Part shown: positions 1 to 6,003 of the stretch, piece by piece | How positions within the stretch are numbered: the stretch's first letter is position 1 | How the letters are laid out: each line of letters begins with the position of its first letter | Assembly: GCA_015257665.1 (NCBI GenBank) | Contig: JABZJS010000018.1 | Span: 1-13,063 of the forward strand | Direction of reading: 5' to 3' | Origin: Nanosynbacter sp. | GTDB taxonomy: Bacteria; Patescibacteriota; Saccharimonadia; Saccharimonadales; Saccharimonadaceae | DNA: 13,063 nucleotides | Notes under the pieces: model-generated | Told to the model about the DNA's origin: nothing | Seen by the model: the letters and a program-made list of their open reading frames with translations, nothing else | The model's database searches: none | Translations under genes and position numbers: made by a program

Positions 1-740
1 AGTGGTGCACAGGCATTATACAGCCCATCGCGCAGGCGTGGCGCTCGCCCTGCCTTGTACTCGCGCAGTAGCCACACTGTGGTGAGCCACACCAGCAAAA
101 AGCCCAGCACCACATAGAGCTGCTGGTCAGCGCTGAGGTTGCCACTACCCGTGCCAAAGGCCGTCACCATGAGGAGCCCTGCCTCGCCTAGCTTACCCCA
201 AGCACCAGTGAGAATATCCTTGCCCGACTCTGTTAGCATACTCTGCAGGCGGTCATACATCACTTGGTTGGTAATCGCCCCAAGCGCCAAGAGGAGCACG
301 GCATAAAACACCGCCAAGAGGCACAACGTCCGCCAGTGCGCCCGCACCATCCGCATCACTTGTGCAGTAAAGGCAATGTAACCTGGCAATTGCAATGAAC
401 GCGCATAATCGCGCCGGCGAGTGCGACGGAAGCTTCGATGCGGCCGTCTCTGTTGTAAATTATGCAACCATTGACGGCTGCTCGCTACTACCCTACCACC
501 GCGAGCCTGCCAGGTCCGCCAATGGAGGTTAGTGCGCCAGCTGGGCAGCGTCGATGGAGCATCATTCGAGTGCTGCGAGCGGGCTTTTGCGGAAGCAGTC
601 CCGCGAGAGGGTGATGTTGTCTTTTTTGCAACGTCAGGGTGTTTTGCCTCTTTTTTTGAACGATGTTGGCTCATAGCCACCGTTGGAGCGGTGCGTGATG
701 ATGAGCGGCGAGTTGACTTTGTTTTTTTTGCCACAGGCAC
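1..740 (-). CDS. Conserved multi-pass membrane protein, 3' end cut off by the window edge
   Basis: An open minus-strand frame enters directly behind htpX and is still open at base 1, giving at least 246 residues. I place the start at the GTG at 740-738, four bases after the htpX stop, giving a protein that begins MPVAKKTKSTRRSS. A second GTG lies six bases on and an ATG at about 675, so the start is uncertain. Residues 1 to about 75 are low-complexity and rich in Lys, Arg, Ser and Thr, which suggests a disordered cytoplasmic tail. A basic stretch follows (RRRDYARSLQLPGY), then a membrane segment at about 139-158 and another at about 208-225 ending in WLTTVWLLREYKAG, then LRDGLYNACAP. From memory the WLTTVWLLR...LRDGLYNA pattern recurs in Saccharibacteria membrane proteins of unknown function, but I cannot confirm this. 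The short gap to htpX suggests co-transcription. The function is unknown. Confidence 0.75.
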   Translation of the reverse strand, partial: MPVAKKTKSTRRSSSRTAPTVAMSQHRSKKEAKHPDVAKKTTSPSRGTASAKARSQHSNDAPSTLPSWRTNLHWRTWQARGGRVVASSRQWLHNLQQRRPHRSFRRTRRRDYARSLQLPGYIAFTAQVMRMVRAHWRTLCLLAVFYAVLLLALGAITNQVMYDRLQSMLTESGKDILTGAWGKLGEAGLLMVTAFGTGSGNLSADQQLYVVLGFLLVWLTTVWLLREYKAGRAPRLRDGLYNACAP

Positions 741-744
741 TACC

Positions 745-1638
745 CTACCATTTATTCATATCTTCGTTGAGACGCTTGATGCGGTCTTCGAGCGGCGGGT
801 GGGTGCTAAACAACCGGCTAAAGAACCCTGGCTTGAGCGGGTTCACCATAAACATATTAGCGCTTGAGCTGACCTGCTTCTCCATAGGGCGAGTGTATGC
901 CTGCAGCTTGCCTAGCGCGCTCGCCAGGCCAGCTGGGTCGCGGGTGGTGAGCGCGCCAGTTGCATCAGCTAGGTACTCACGCTGGCGACTCACTGCCATT
1001 TGCATAATGGCCGCCACGATGGGTGCGAGGATAATAGCGACAATGCCAAGCACCAATAGCACCGGATTGGTCTCGCGGTCATCATTGTCACGGAACCACA
1101 GCATACGCAGTGCAATATCTGACACTAGGCCGATCGCACTCACCAGACCAAAGGTAATCATACTCACCCGAATATCGTAGTTTTGGATATGCCCCATCTC
1201 GTGGGCCAATACAGCGGTCAGCTCACGATCATCCATAATCTCCAGCAGACCCGTTGTCACGCCCACAATGGCATGCTTGGGGTCGCGGCCAGTGGCAAAG
1301 GCGTTGGGCGCTGGGTCGTCGATGATATACACCTGCGGCATGGGTAAGCCCACTGTGATGGCAAGGTTCTCAACGATACGCCACAAACGGGGGTTATCCG
1401 CCTTGCGGATCTCTACCGCGCCAGTCATACTCATGGCAAGCTTGGAAGCAATGAAGTACTGCACCAATGCGTAGATCAGCGCCCCAATGAACGTCCCCCA
1501 AAAGATCGTGAGGTTGCCCTGCATGCCGCGGCTATTCATAATCAACTGCGCCGCCAGGCCAATCACCGCCACCATCGCGACGAAGACGATCATCAAAATA
1601 ACTGTATTACGTTTGTTGTGTGCAATTGCTCTGTACAT
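745..1638 (-). CDS. htpX: HtpX-type membrane zinc metalloprotease
   Basis: This 297-residue protein matches the M48B (HtpX) family in length and layout. HtpX is an integral membrane endopeptidase that degrades misfolded or damaged membrane proteins from the cytoplasmic side. Two membrane segments near the N terminus (about 13-33 and 43-64) precede the zinc motif HEMGH at 146-150, whose two histidines bind zinc and whose glutamate is catalytic. The third ligand is E221 in SRQREYLAD. Two more hydrophobic segments lie at about 160-178 and 193-213. The C terminus carries the typical STHPPLEDRI motif at 278-287. The genes run lemA, htpX, membrane protein, but a strong terminator after lemA suggests htpX starts its own transcript. 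No Shine-Dalgarno sequence precedes the ATG; a TACAAT box six bases upstream points to a leaderless mRNA. Confidence 0.95.
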   Translation of the reverse strand: MYRAIAHNKRNTVILMIVFVAMVAVIGLAAQLIMNSRGMQGNLTIFWGTFIGALIYALVQYFIASKLAMSMTGAVEIRKADNPRLWRIVENLAITVGLPMPQVYIIDDPAPNAFATGRDPKHAIVGVTTGLLEIMDDRELTAVLAHEMGHIQNYDIRVSMITFGLVSAIGLVSDIALRMLWFRDNDDRETNPVLLVLGIVAIILAPIVAAIMQMAVSRQREYLADATGALTTRDPAGLASALGKLQAYTRPMEKQVSSSANMFMVNPLKPGFFSRLFSTHPPLEDRIKRLNEDMNKW

Positions 1639-1644
1639 AGATAT

Positions 1645-1650
1645 ATTGTA
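1645..1650 (-). promoter_or_regulatory. Probable leaderless promoter of htpX (-10 TACAAT)
   Basis: The minus strand reads TACAAT here, followed by exactly six bases (ATATCT-type spacer) and then the htpX ATG. This puts the expected transcription start at or next to the A of the start codon. No convincing -35 box and no ribosome-binding site are visible. The same spacing occurs at the hydrolase gene on the plus strand (TATACT at 2652-2657, ATG at 2664). Confidence 0.45.
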
Positions 1651-1716
1651 GCAGATAATGGTGGTTTTGCGAGGTGGAGCTAATGCTAAACAGTGGCGCT
1701 GTGAAATTCAAGTTAT

Positions 1717-1744
1717 AAAAAACCGCCCTCCATCGAGAGCGGTT
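1717..1744 (-). terminator. Rho-independent terminator of lemA
   Basis: On the minus strand a 10-bp stem (AACCGCTCTC with GAGGGCGGTT, one G-U pair) closes a four-base GATG loop. A run of six T follows at 1722-1717. It lies about 20 bases beyond the lemA stop and well before htpX, so it should end the lemA transcript and separate it from htpX. Confidence 0.85.
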
Positions 1745-1765
1745 TCGCTATAACGCGCGTGATGC

Positions 1766-2335
1766 CTAGAACTGCACTTGCACTGGGTTTTCGACGCTAG
1801 CGCGGTCTTCGACCTCGAAGAACTCGCGGGCTTTGAAGCCCAGCATGCCAGCCACAATGTTGGCGGGGAACATGGCGATGCGGGTGTTGAGGTCGCGCAC
1901 ACCACCGTTGTAGAAGCGGCGCGCCGCCTGGATCTTGTCCTCTGTGTCCACCAGCTCTTGCTGCAGCTGGATGAAGTTTTGGTTGGCTTTGAGCTCTGGA
2001 TAAGCCTCTGCCACAGCAAACAAACTCTTCAGAGCGCCCTCGATCATATTCTCTGCTGCAGCTGTCTCTTGCACACCTTGAGCATTCATGATGGCGCTGC
2101 GAGCCTCTGTCACCTTCTCAAAGACTTCCTTCTCGTGCGACGCATAGCCCTTCACAGTACCCACTAGGTTGGGGATGAGGTCTGTTCGGCGCTTGAGCTG
2201 GACGGTGATGTCGCTCCAGGCTTCGTCCACGCGGATCTTCAGCTTGACCAAGCTGTTGTACGTTGCCCACATGAAGATGCCAAACAGAACGAGCAGGCCA
2301 ATCACGCCGAGCAAAACGATTAATGCTGTTGTCAT
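1766..2335 (-). CDS. lemA: LemA family membrane-anchored protein
   Basis: The 189 residues match the usual length and pattern of LemA proteins: one N-terminal membrane segment (about 4-24, MTTALIVLLGVIGLLVLFGI) and then a long helical domain with the family signatures YNSLVKLKIRVDEAWSDI (26-43), QLKRRTDLIPNLVGTVKGYA (46-65) and a C-terminal RRFYNGGVRDLN. The N terminus is expected outside and the helical bundle in the cytoplasm. The biochemical role of LemA is not settled; the gene often sits beside htpX, as here, which points to membrane-protein quality control or envelope maintenance. A good ribosome-binding site (AAGGAG, about 11 bases before the ATG) and an extended -10 promoter lie upstream, and an intrinsic terminator follows. 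The gene therefore probably forms its own transcription unit. Confidence 0.93.
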   Translation of the reverse strand: MTTALIVLLGVIGLLVLFGIFMWATYNSLVKLKIRVDEAWSDITVQLKRRTDLIPNLVGTVKGYASHEKEVFEKVTEARSAIMNAQGVQETAAAENMIEGALKSLFAVAEAYPELKANQNFIQLQQELVDTEDKIQAARRFYNGGVRDLNTRIAMFPANIVAGMLGFKAREFFEVEDRASVENPVQVQF

Positions 2336-2366
2336 AGTGTCGTTTCTCCTTTTTGGTTATAGCCTT

Positions 2367-2375
2367 ATTATACCA
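2367..2375 (-). promoter_or_regulatory. Extended -10 promoter of lemA (TGGTATAAT)
   Basis: The minus strand carries a perfect TATAAT preceded by TGG, an extended -10 element. Transcription would start near 2360 and give a leader of about 25 bases containing the AAGGAG ribosome-binding site of lemA. The 12-mer TTTGGTATAATA is repeated at the tRNA-Cys promoter (3809-3820). Confidence 0.6.
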
Positions 2376-2478
2376 AATTGTGTGGCTTATACTAGCCGCT
2401 ATGGTAATTCTACAATAAATCTTGGGTTGGCAGCTATTACGACCGCCACCATACTCTACTCTCCCGACTGTGCAGAAG

Positions 2479-2503
2479 AAAAAACCACTCTCCCCGAGTG
2501 GTT
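2479..2503 (-). terminator. Rho-independent terminator behind tRNA-Leu
   Basis: On the minus strand an 8-bp perfect stem (AACCACTC with GAGTGGTT) closes a GGGGA loop and is followed by six T (2484-2479). It lies 20 bases beyond the 3' end of tRNA-Leu. The plus-strand reading has a shorter T tail (TTTT), so some bidirectional activity is possible, but no plus-strand gene precedes it. The remaining stretch to lemA, about 2376-2478, holds nothing else I can support. Confidence 0.8.
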
Positions 2504-2522
2504 TTCCCTGTTATGTCACGCC

Positions 2523-2608
2523 TGGTGCGCAAGGCGGGAATCGAACCCGCACGGCTTTTGGCCAAGGGATTTTAAGTCCCTCGCGTCTACCAGTTCCGCC
2601 ACTCGCGC
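2523..2608 (-). tRNA. tRNA-Leu (anticodon UAA)
   Basis: The minus strand folds into a class II tRNA. The acceptor GCGCGAG pairs with CTTGCGC (one G-U pair), followed by discriminator A and an encoded CCA (2525-2523). The anticodon stem AGGGA/TCCCT closes the loop CTTAAAA, giving anticodon TAA for UUA leucine codons. A long variable arm (GGC-CAAAA-GCC) and a T arm with GGTTCGATTCC are present. The gene is uninterrupted: there is no group I intron, although tRNA-Leu(UAA) is a classic intron site. A terminator follows at 2479-2503. Confidence 0.95.
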
Positions 2609-2648
2609 GTGCAGTCGCACTTTTAGCATAGCAGCCATGTGCTGCTTG

Positions 2649-2658
2649 TATTATACTA
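2649..2658. promoter_or_regulatory. Overlapping divergent -10 elements between tRNA-Leu and the hydrolase gene
   Basis: The same ten bases give TATACT on the plus strand (2652-2657), six bases before the hydrolase ATG at 2664, and TATAAT on the minus strand (2655-2650), about 41 bases before the tRNA-Leu 5' end. For tRNA-Leu a second candidate, the extended -10 TGCTATGCT at 2633-2625, lies closer to the mature 5' end. No clear -35 boxes are visible. Confidence 0.4.
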
Positions 2659-2663
2659 TGTTT

Positions 2664-3251
2664 ATGAAGCAAATTGTACATATTCATGGCGGATCACCTT
2701 TTGATTCCTACGAGCGCTATCTCTCCGCGCTGCGCAACAACCCACTTACTTATGAGAGTCTTTTCCGCAAAACGAAATGGCGCGACTGGCTCGCTGTGAC
2801 AATGACAGATTTTGACGTACTCCTACCTACCATGCCCAACAAGCAAAACGCGCGGTATTCCGAATGGAAAATCTACTTTGAGAAAATATTGCCTTTCCTG
2901 GGCGATGACGTGCAGCTAATTGGCAGTAGCCTTGGGGGAATATTCTTAGCAAAGTATTTACACGAGAACCCTCTTGCCACACCTGTTAATCGACTCATCT
3001 TAGTTGCCGCGCCGTATGATGATGCAACTCACGAAGACTTGGGCGATTTTATATTACCAAGCGCCACCGGGCTCGAAAAATCCGCCAAAGAAATTCACCT
3101 ATTCCACAGTAAAGACGATGCCGTCGTACCGTTTACTGAGCTAGCAAAGTTTCAGTCTGATCTACCAAGCGCAAAAAGTCATATATTCGTTGACCGAGGT
3201 CATTTCCAACAGCCAACCTTCCCCGAGCTGCGCGATCTACTGATGTCATAA
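2664..3251 (+). CDS. RBBP9/YdeN-like alpha/beta serine hydrolase
   Basis: This 195-residue protein has the small alpha/beta hydrolase layout. HIHGG at about 6-10 is the oxyanion-loop region. The nucleophile elbow GSSLGG (87-92) has S89 as the likely nucleophile. The acid is probably D152 in HSKDDAVVP, and the base is H180 in DRGHF. RBBP9/YdeN-type proteins are cytoplasmic serine hydrolases of mostly unknown substrate. The frame is open far upstream, through tRNA-Leu and into lemA, so the real start must lie after 2608. I choose the ATG at 2664 because a TATACT box sits six bases before it; an in-frame ATG at 2658 is the alternative. No ribosome-binding site is visible. The HNH gene follows after 16 bases and may be co-transcribed. 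Two related domains occur inside IleS in this same window. Confidence 0.85.
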   Translation: MKQIVHIHGGSPFDSYERYLSALRNNPLTYESLFRKTKWRDWLAVTMTDFDVLLPTMPNKQNARYSEWKIYFEKILPFLGDDVQLIGSSLGGIFLAKYLHENPLATPVNRLILVAAPYDDATHEDLGDFILPSATGLEKSAKEIHLFHSKDDAVVPFTELAKFQSDLPSAKSHIFVDRGHFQQPTFPELRDLLMS

Positions 3252-3267
3252 CCTATTTTTACGAATC

Positions 3268-3720
3268 ATGAAACCATGCTCAAAATGTGGCGAATATAAG
3301 CCAAAAAGCGACTTTTTCGTGAGAAATACTGCAACTGGCACACGCCATACTCAATGCAAGCAGTGTTACAAAGCTCAGCGCCGCACGACCCACGCTGAGC
3401 ACTATCGCAAGAACCAAGCAGCTTACCAGCAGCGTGCCAAGCAGCGCCGCGAGCGACTGCGCGCTGAATTTCGCCGCAATATGCTTGCTTATTTGCGTGA
3501 TAAATCGTGCGCAATCTGTGGCGAGAATGATATGCGTGTACTAGAGTTTGACCATATTGACCCAAAGTCAAAGCGCTTTAGCATCTCGCAAGCAGTCCGA
3601 CTGGGATACTCGTGGCCAGACGTCGTGGTCGAAATGAAAAAATGCCGCATCCTCTGTGCGAATTGCCACAAGCGACACACTGCACAGCAAATGGGCTGGT
3701 ATAAAGCATTCCAAAAATAA
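3268..3720 (+). CDS. HNH endonuclease with zinc-knuckle cysteines
   Basis: This 150-residue basic protein has an N-terminal zinc-binding part with CSKCGEYKP (C4, C7) and CKQC (C30, C33). A long Arg/Lys/Gln-rich helix (about 40-75) follows. The C-terminal HNH nuclease core has CAICGE (C81, C84), FDHIDP (D95, H96) and CRILCANCHKRHT (C130, C133, H134). HNH proteins of this size with paired CxxC motifs occur in phages, as homing-type nucleases and as stand-alone bacterial genes. The substrate cannot be told from the sequence. It sits 16 bases after the hydrolase gene and its stop is 8 bases from the 3' end of the convergent tRNA-Cys gene. No ribosome-binding site precedes the ATG. A phage or mobile origin is possible, but no other mobile-element gene is present. 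Confidence 0.85.
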   Translation: MKPCSKCGEYKPKSDFFVRNTATGTRHTQCKQCYKAQRRTTHAEHYRKNQAAYQQRAKQRRERLRAEFRRNMLAYLRDKSCAICGENDMRVLEFDHIDPKSKRFSISQAVRLGYSWPDVVVEMKKCRILCANCHKRHTAQQMGWYKAFQK

Positions 3721-3727
3721 TAACACA

Positions 3728-3801
3728 TGGAGGCACCGAGCGGACTCGAACCGCTGTACGAGCTTTTGCAGAGCTCTGCCTAACCTCTCGGCCACGGCGC
3801 C
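3728..3801 (-). tRNA. tRNA-Cys (anticodon GCA)
   Basis: The minus strand folds into a standard cloverleaf. Acceptor GGCGCCG pairs with CGGTGCC (one G-U pair), with discriminator U typical of tRNA-Cys and an encoded CCA at 3730-3728. The anticodon stem GAGCT/AGCTC closes loop CTGCAAA, giving anticodon GCA. The T arm AGCGG-TTCGAGT-CCGCT is intact. A promoter lies 8 bases upstream, at the very end of the ABC transporter gene. Confidence 0.96.
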
Positions 3802-3809
3802 ACACCCCT

Positions 3810-3818
3810 ATTATACCA
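3810..3818 (-). promoter_or_regulatory. Extended -10 promoter of tRNA-Cys (TGGTATAAT)
   Basis: The minus strand has a perfect TATAAT preceded by TGG, ending 8 bases before the tRNA 5' end. A weak -35 candidate (TTCAAA, 4 of 6 consensus bases) lies about 17 bases upstream inside the ABC transporter gene. The 12-mer TTTGGTATAATA is identical to that at the lemA promoter. Confidence 0.55.
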
Positions 3819-3820
3819 AA

Positions 3821-5623
3821 CTATATCTGTTCTTTGAACATCTCATAGAATGAACCACGCTGCGCCATCAATGCGGTGGCAGTACCGTGCTCGACGATGC
3901 GGCCGTGGGCGATAACGTAGATGGCATCCGCCTTTTTAACAGTGCTATAGCGGTGGCTAATGGTGATGATAGTCTTGTCCTGCTTGGCAAAGAGGTGGCG
4001 AAAGATGCGTGCTTCGGCGGCAGCGTCGATGGCGCTGGTGGGTTCGTCGAGGATGATGATGGGCGCATTGCGATACAAGTTGCGCGCCAAAGCCAGGCGT
4101 TGCCACTGCCCACCAGACAGGTCTACCCCTGTTTCGTGGTCATCCGCCTCCATCCATTTACTGATATAGCTGTCCCCACCATGGGGGAGTTTGCGGACAA
4201 AATCAGCTGCCTCGGCCTGGCGCAGCGCAGCATCGCGGCGCGCTGCATCCACTGGCTGCGAGACATCGCCATACCAGACATTCTCGTGCGCCGTGGCGAA
4301 GTCATAGCGGATGAACTCCTGCCCCAATACGGCTAATTGCCGATGCCAGGCCGCTGGGTTAATATGACGGAGATTGTGCCCATCAATGGTAATACTGCCT
4401 TTGCTGGGCTGATACAGGCCGGTGAGCAGCTTAACGAGCGTGCTCTTGCCAGCGCCATTTTCGCCCACGATGGCAATGTGCTGACCACGGCGAATCGTGA
4501 GAGAAATATCACGCAGCACCGCCGTCTGGGCGCCCGGATAACAAAATGACACTTGCTGCACCGCGATCGCATCACGCAGCGTTACCTCATCGATGGTGGC
4601 TGCATGGCTTGCAACCGGCAGCGCCATAAACTGCTGGTAGTCTGTCATGGTGGCGAGGTCTTCGTCAATCATATTATAGGTACTGATGATGCTATCCATC
4701 CCGCTCATCACTCGCCCCACCATTTGCTGCACGAGCACAAATTGCCCAATTGGCTGGCGATGCGCCACGATCTCCAGCACCGCCCAAGCAAGCGCCACTA
4801 CCTCTGCTGCTGCCTGGATAACCTCCCCACCGAGGCGCTGCCCCATAAAGCGGCGCTCGTAGCCAAGCACCCGCAGCCGATCTTTATCCCGCAGTGCTGC
4901 TCGCTCACCAAGTAGATGGTGGATCACTCCATAGAGGCGTAGCTCGGCAATGAAGTTCGGCCGGCCAAGGATGTGCTCGATCCACGCCATGCGCCGCCGC
5001 GTCGCCACCTGCTCACGCCAGTGACCAGCCTGCAAACGCGACAGCCGCACCTGCACCACACTACTTGGCACAAGCGCCACGAGTACAAGCAACCCCAGCC
5101 ACCAGCTCACCATCACCATCATCCACAGGCTTGTTGCCAGCGACACTAGCGCCGTCAGCATTCGCACCAGTTGGATAAAGAGGTACGAAAATGACTGGAC
5201 GAAGCGCTGCGCTTTATCAAACATATCAATGGTCGCAGGGTCGTCGTAGCGCCAAAAATCCAGCGCATGGAGACGGGCATACATATGGTCGCTCATGGCC
5301 GCCTCGATGCGGTAGCGCGACACTTGGTCGTAATACCCCTGCACCACCGACCACACACTCGCCACAACGCCCAGCACCACAGTCACCACTACATAGGTGA
5401 GGAGCTGCGGCTGACCACCCGTCGCATATGCCTCAGCCAAAGCCGTTGTGGTAAGAGCGGCGTAGTAGGCCGTAGCCAGTGGCAGCACCGCCGACAGCAC
5501 CGCTCCCACTGCTTGGATGACGATCGTTAGCGGTGCCTCCCGCCAAATAATCCGCACCACCAGCCACAGCCCCGCCAGACGTTGGCGTAGTGAGGGGGTA
5601 GGTGTGGTGGATGGTTTGGTCAT
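3821..5623 (-). CDS. ABC exporter half-transporter (fused membrane and ATPase domains)
   Basis: This roughly 600-residue protein is a type IV (ABCB/MsbA-like) exporter subunit expected to work as a dimer in the cytoplasmic membrane. Six membrane segments fill about residues 20-320, then comes the nucleotide-binding domain. Counting from the TTG at 5632, this domain holds Walker A GENGAGKST (390-398), the Q-loop at Q438, the signature LSGGQ (505-509), Walker B IIILDE (525-530) and the H-loop histidine H560. All ATPase motifs are intact. The substrate is unknown; this heterogeneous family exports lipids, peptides or drugs. An upstream TTG at 5632-5630 could also serve as start (MTIMTKP); I prefer the in-frame ATG at 5623, and no ribosome-binding site decides between them. 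The gene stands alone between the tRNA-Cys promoter and the long intergenic region. Confidence 0.92.
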   Translation of the reverse strand: MTKPSTTPTPSLRQRLAGLWLVVRIIWREAPLTIVIQAVGAVLSAVLPLATAYYAALTTTALAEAYATGGQPQLLTYVVVTVVLGVVASVWSVVQGYYDQVSRYRIEAAMSDHMYARLHALDFWRYDDPATIDMFDKAQRFVQSFSYLFIQLVRMLTALVSLATSLWMMVMVSWWLGLLVLVALVPSSVVQVRLSRLQAGHWREQVATRRRMAWIEHILGRPNFIAELRLYGVIHHLLGERAALRDKDRLRVLGYERRFMGQRLGGEVIQAAAEVVALAWAVLEIVAHRQPIGQFVLVQQMVGRVMSGMDSIISTYNMIDEDLATMTDYQQFMALPVASHAATIDEVTLRDAIAVQQVSFCYPGAQTAVLRDISLTIRRGQHIAIVGENGAGKSTLVKLLTGLYQPSKGSITIDGHNLRHINPAAWHRQLAVLGQEFIRYDFATAHENVWYGDVSQPVDAARRDAALRQAEAADFVRKLPHGGDSYISKWMEADDHETGVDLSGGQWQRLALARNLYRNAPIIILDEPTSAIDAAAEARIFRHLFAKQDKTIITISHRYSTVKKADAIYVIAHGRIVEHGTATALMAQRGSFYEMFKEQI

Positions 5624-5655
5624 GATCGTCAATTATTGTGTCGGCTTATAGCCTT

Positions 5656-5661
5656 ATTGTA
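5656..5661 (-). promoter_or_regulatory. Candidate -10 (TACAAT) of the ABC transporter gene
   Basis: The minus strand reads TACAATAAGGCTATAA. The 13 bases AATAAGGCTATAA are identical to those at and just after the lemA -10 (2369-2357). The position would give a leader of about 27 bases before the ATG at 5623. No -35 box is clear. Confidence 0.35.
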
Positions 5662-6003
5662 GCGATTGCCGCTCTGTACTTTCTTAATCTTTTGGAGAAA
5701 AAACATGGGTGAGAGCTACCACGAGAGAAAGCGATCGAGCGAGGGGCTGGCTTTTAATACTTCCTACTGGTAGCCAGCCACACACATTGACTGCGTCGGA
5801 TACGTTGATAAAACGAGCGCTTCTACTTGTTTCGTGGCTGGCCTCTCGATGTTTTCTTGCTCGGTGAGCATGCTAGGTTGGCGCAAGAGGTGAGATATTA
5901 GCTTATTAGCTGTAAAACTCAAATCTTGCCCTGCCACCAAGCTCGAGTGGCGTCTCACGACTGGGGTGCGCCACTCGAGCTTAGCATGTTGTTCCTTGTA
6001 GTC
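5662..6003. other. Intergenic region with inverted and direct repeats, no supported gene
   Basis: No convincing coding frame is present. The region holds a perfect 14-bp inverted repeat (5939-5952 with 5969-5982). It also has a block at 5772-5781 that can pair with 5745-5752 (8 bp) or with 5834-5842 (9 bp), and a tandem 8-base repeat TATTAGCT at 5896-5911. A run of six T on the minus strand (5703-5698) has only a weak stem before it. Possible readings are the 3' untranslated region of the ileS operon, a structured RNA, or a decayed gene. Confidence 0.5.
5939..5982. repeat. Perfect 14-bp inverted repeat just downstream of ileS
   Basis: AAGCTCGAGTGGCG at 5939-5952 is repeated as its exact reverse complement at 5969-5982, with 16 bases between. 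Read on the minus strand it starts 21 bases after the ileS stop codon. No T run follows on either strand, so it is not a textbook intrinsic terminator. It may be an mRNA 3'-end stabiliser, a factor-dependent terminator or a protein-binding site. Confidence 0.75.

Noticed and set aside
2401..2418. Small plus-strand gene at the ATG after TATACT near 2388
   Set aside because: The frame stops after five codons.
2523..2608. Group I intron in tRNA-Leu(UAA)
   Set aside because: The anticodon arm is continuous, so there is no intron.
2169..2663. Long plus-strand extension of the hydrolase frame
   Set aside because: It runs antisense through lemA and through tRNA-Leu; hydrolase homology begins only at about 2664.
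5764..5958. Possible 64-residue minus-strand gene in the ileS-ABC gap
   Set aside because: It would start with GTG in the loop of the 14-bp inverted repeat, has no ribosome-binding site, no recognisable motif and no protein-like composition.
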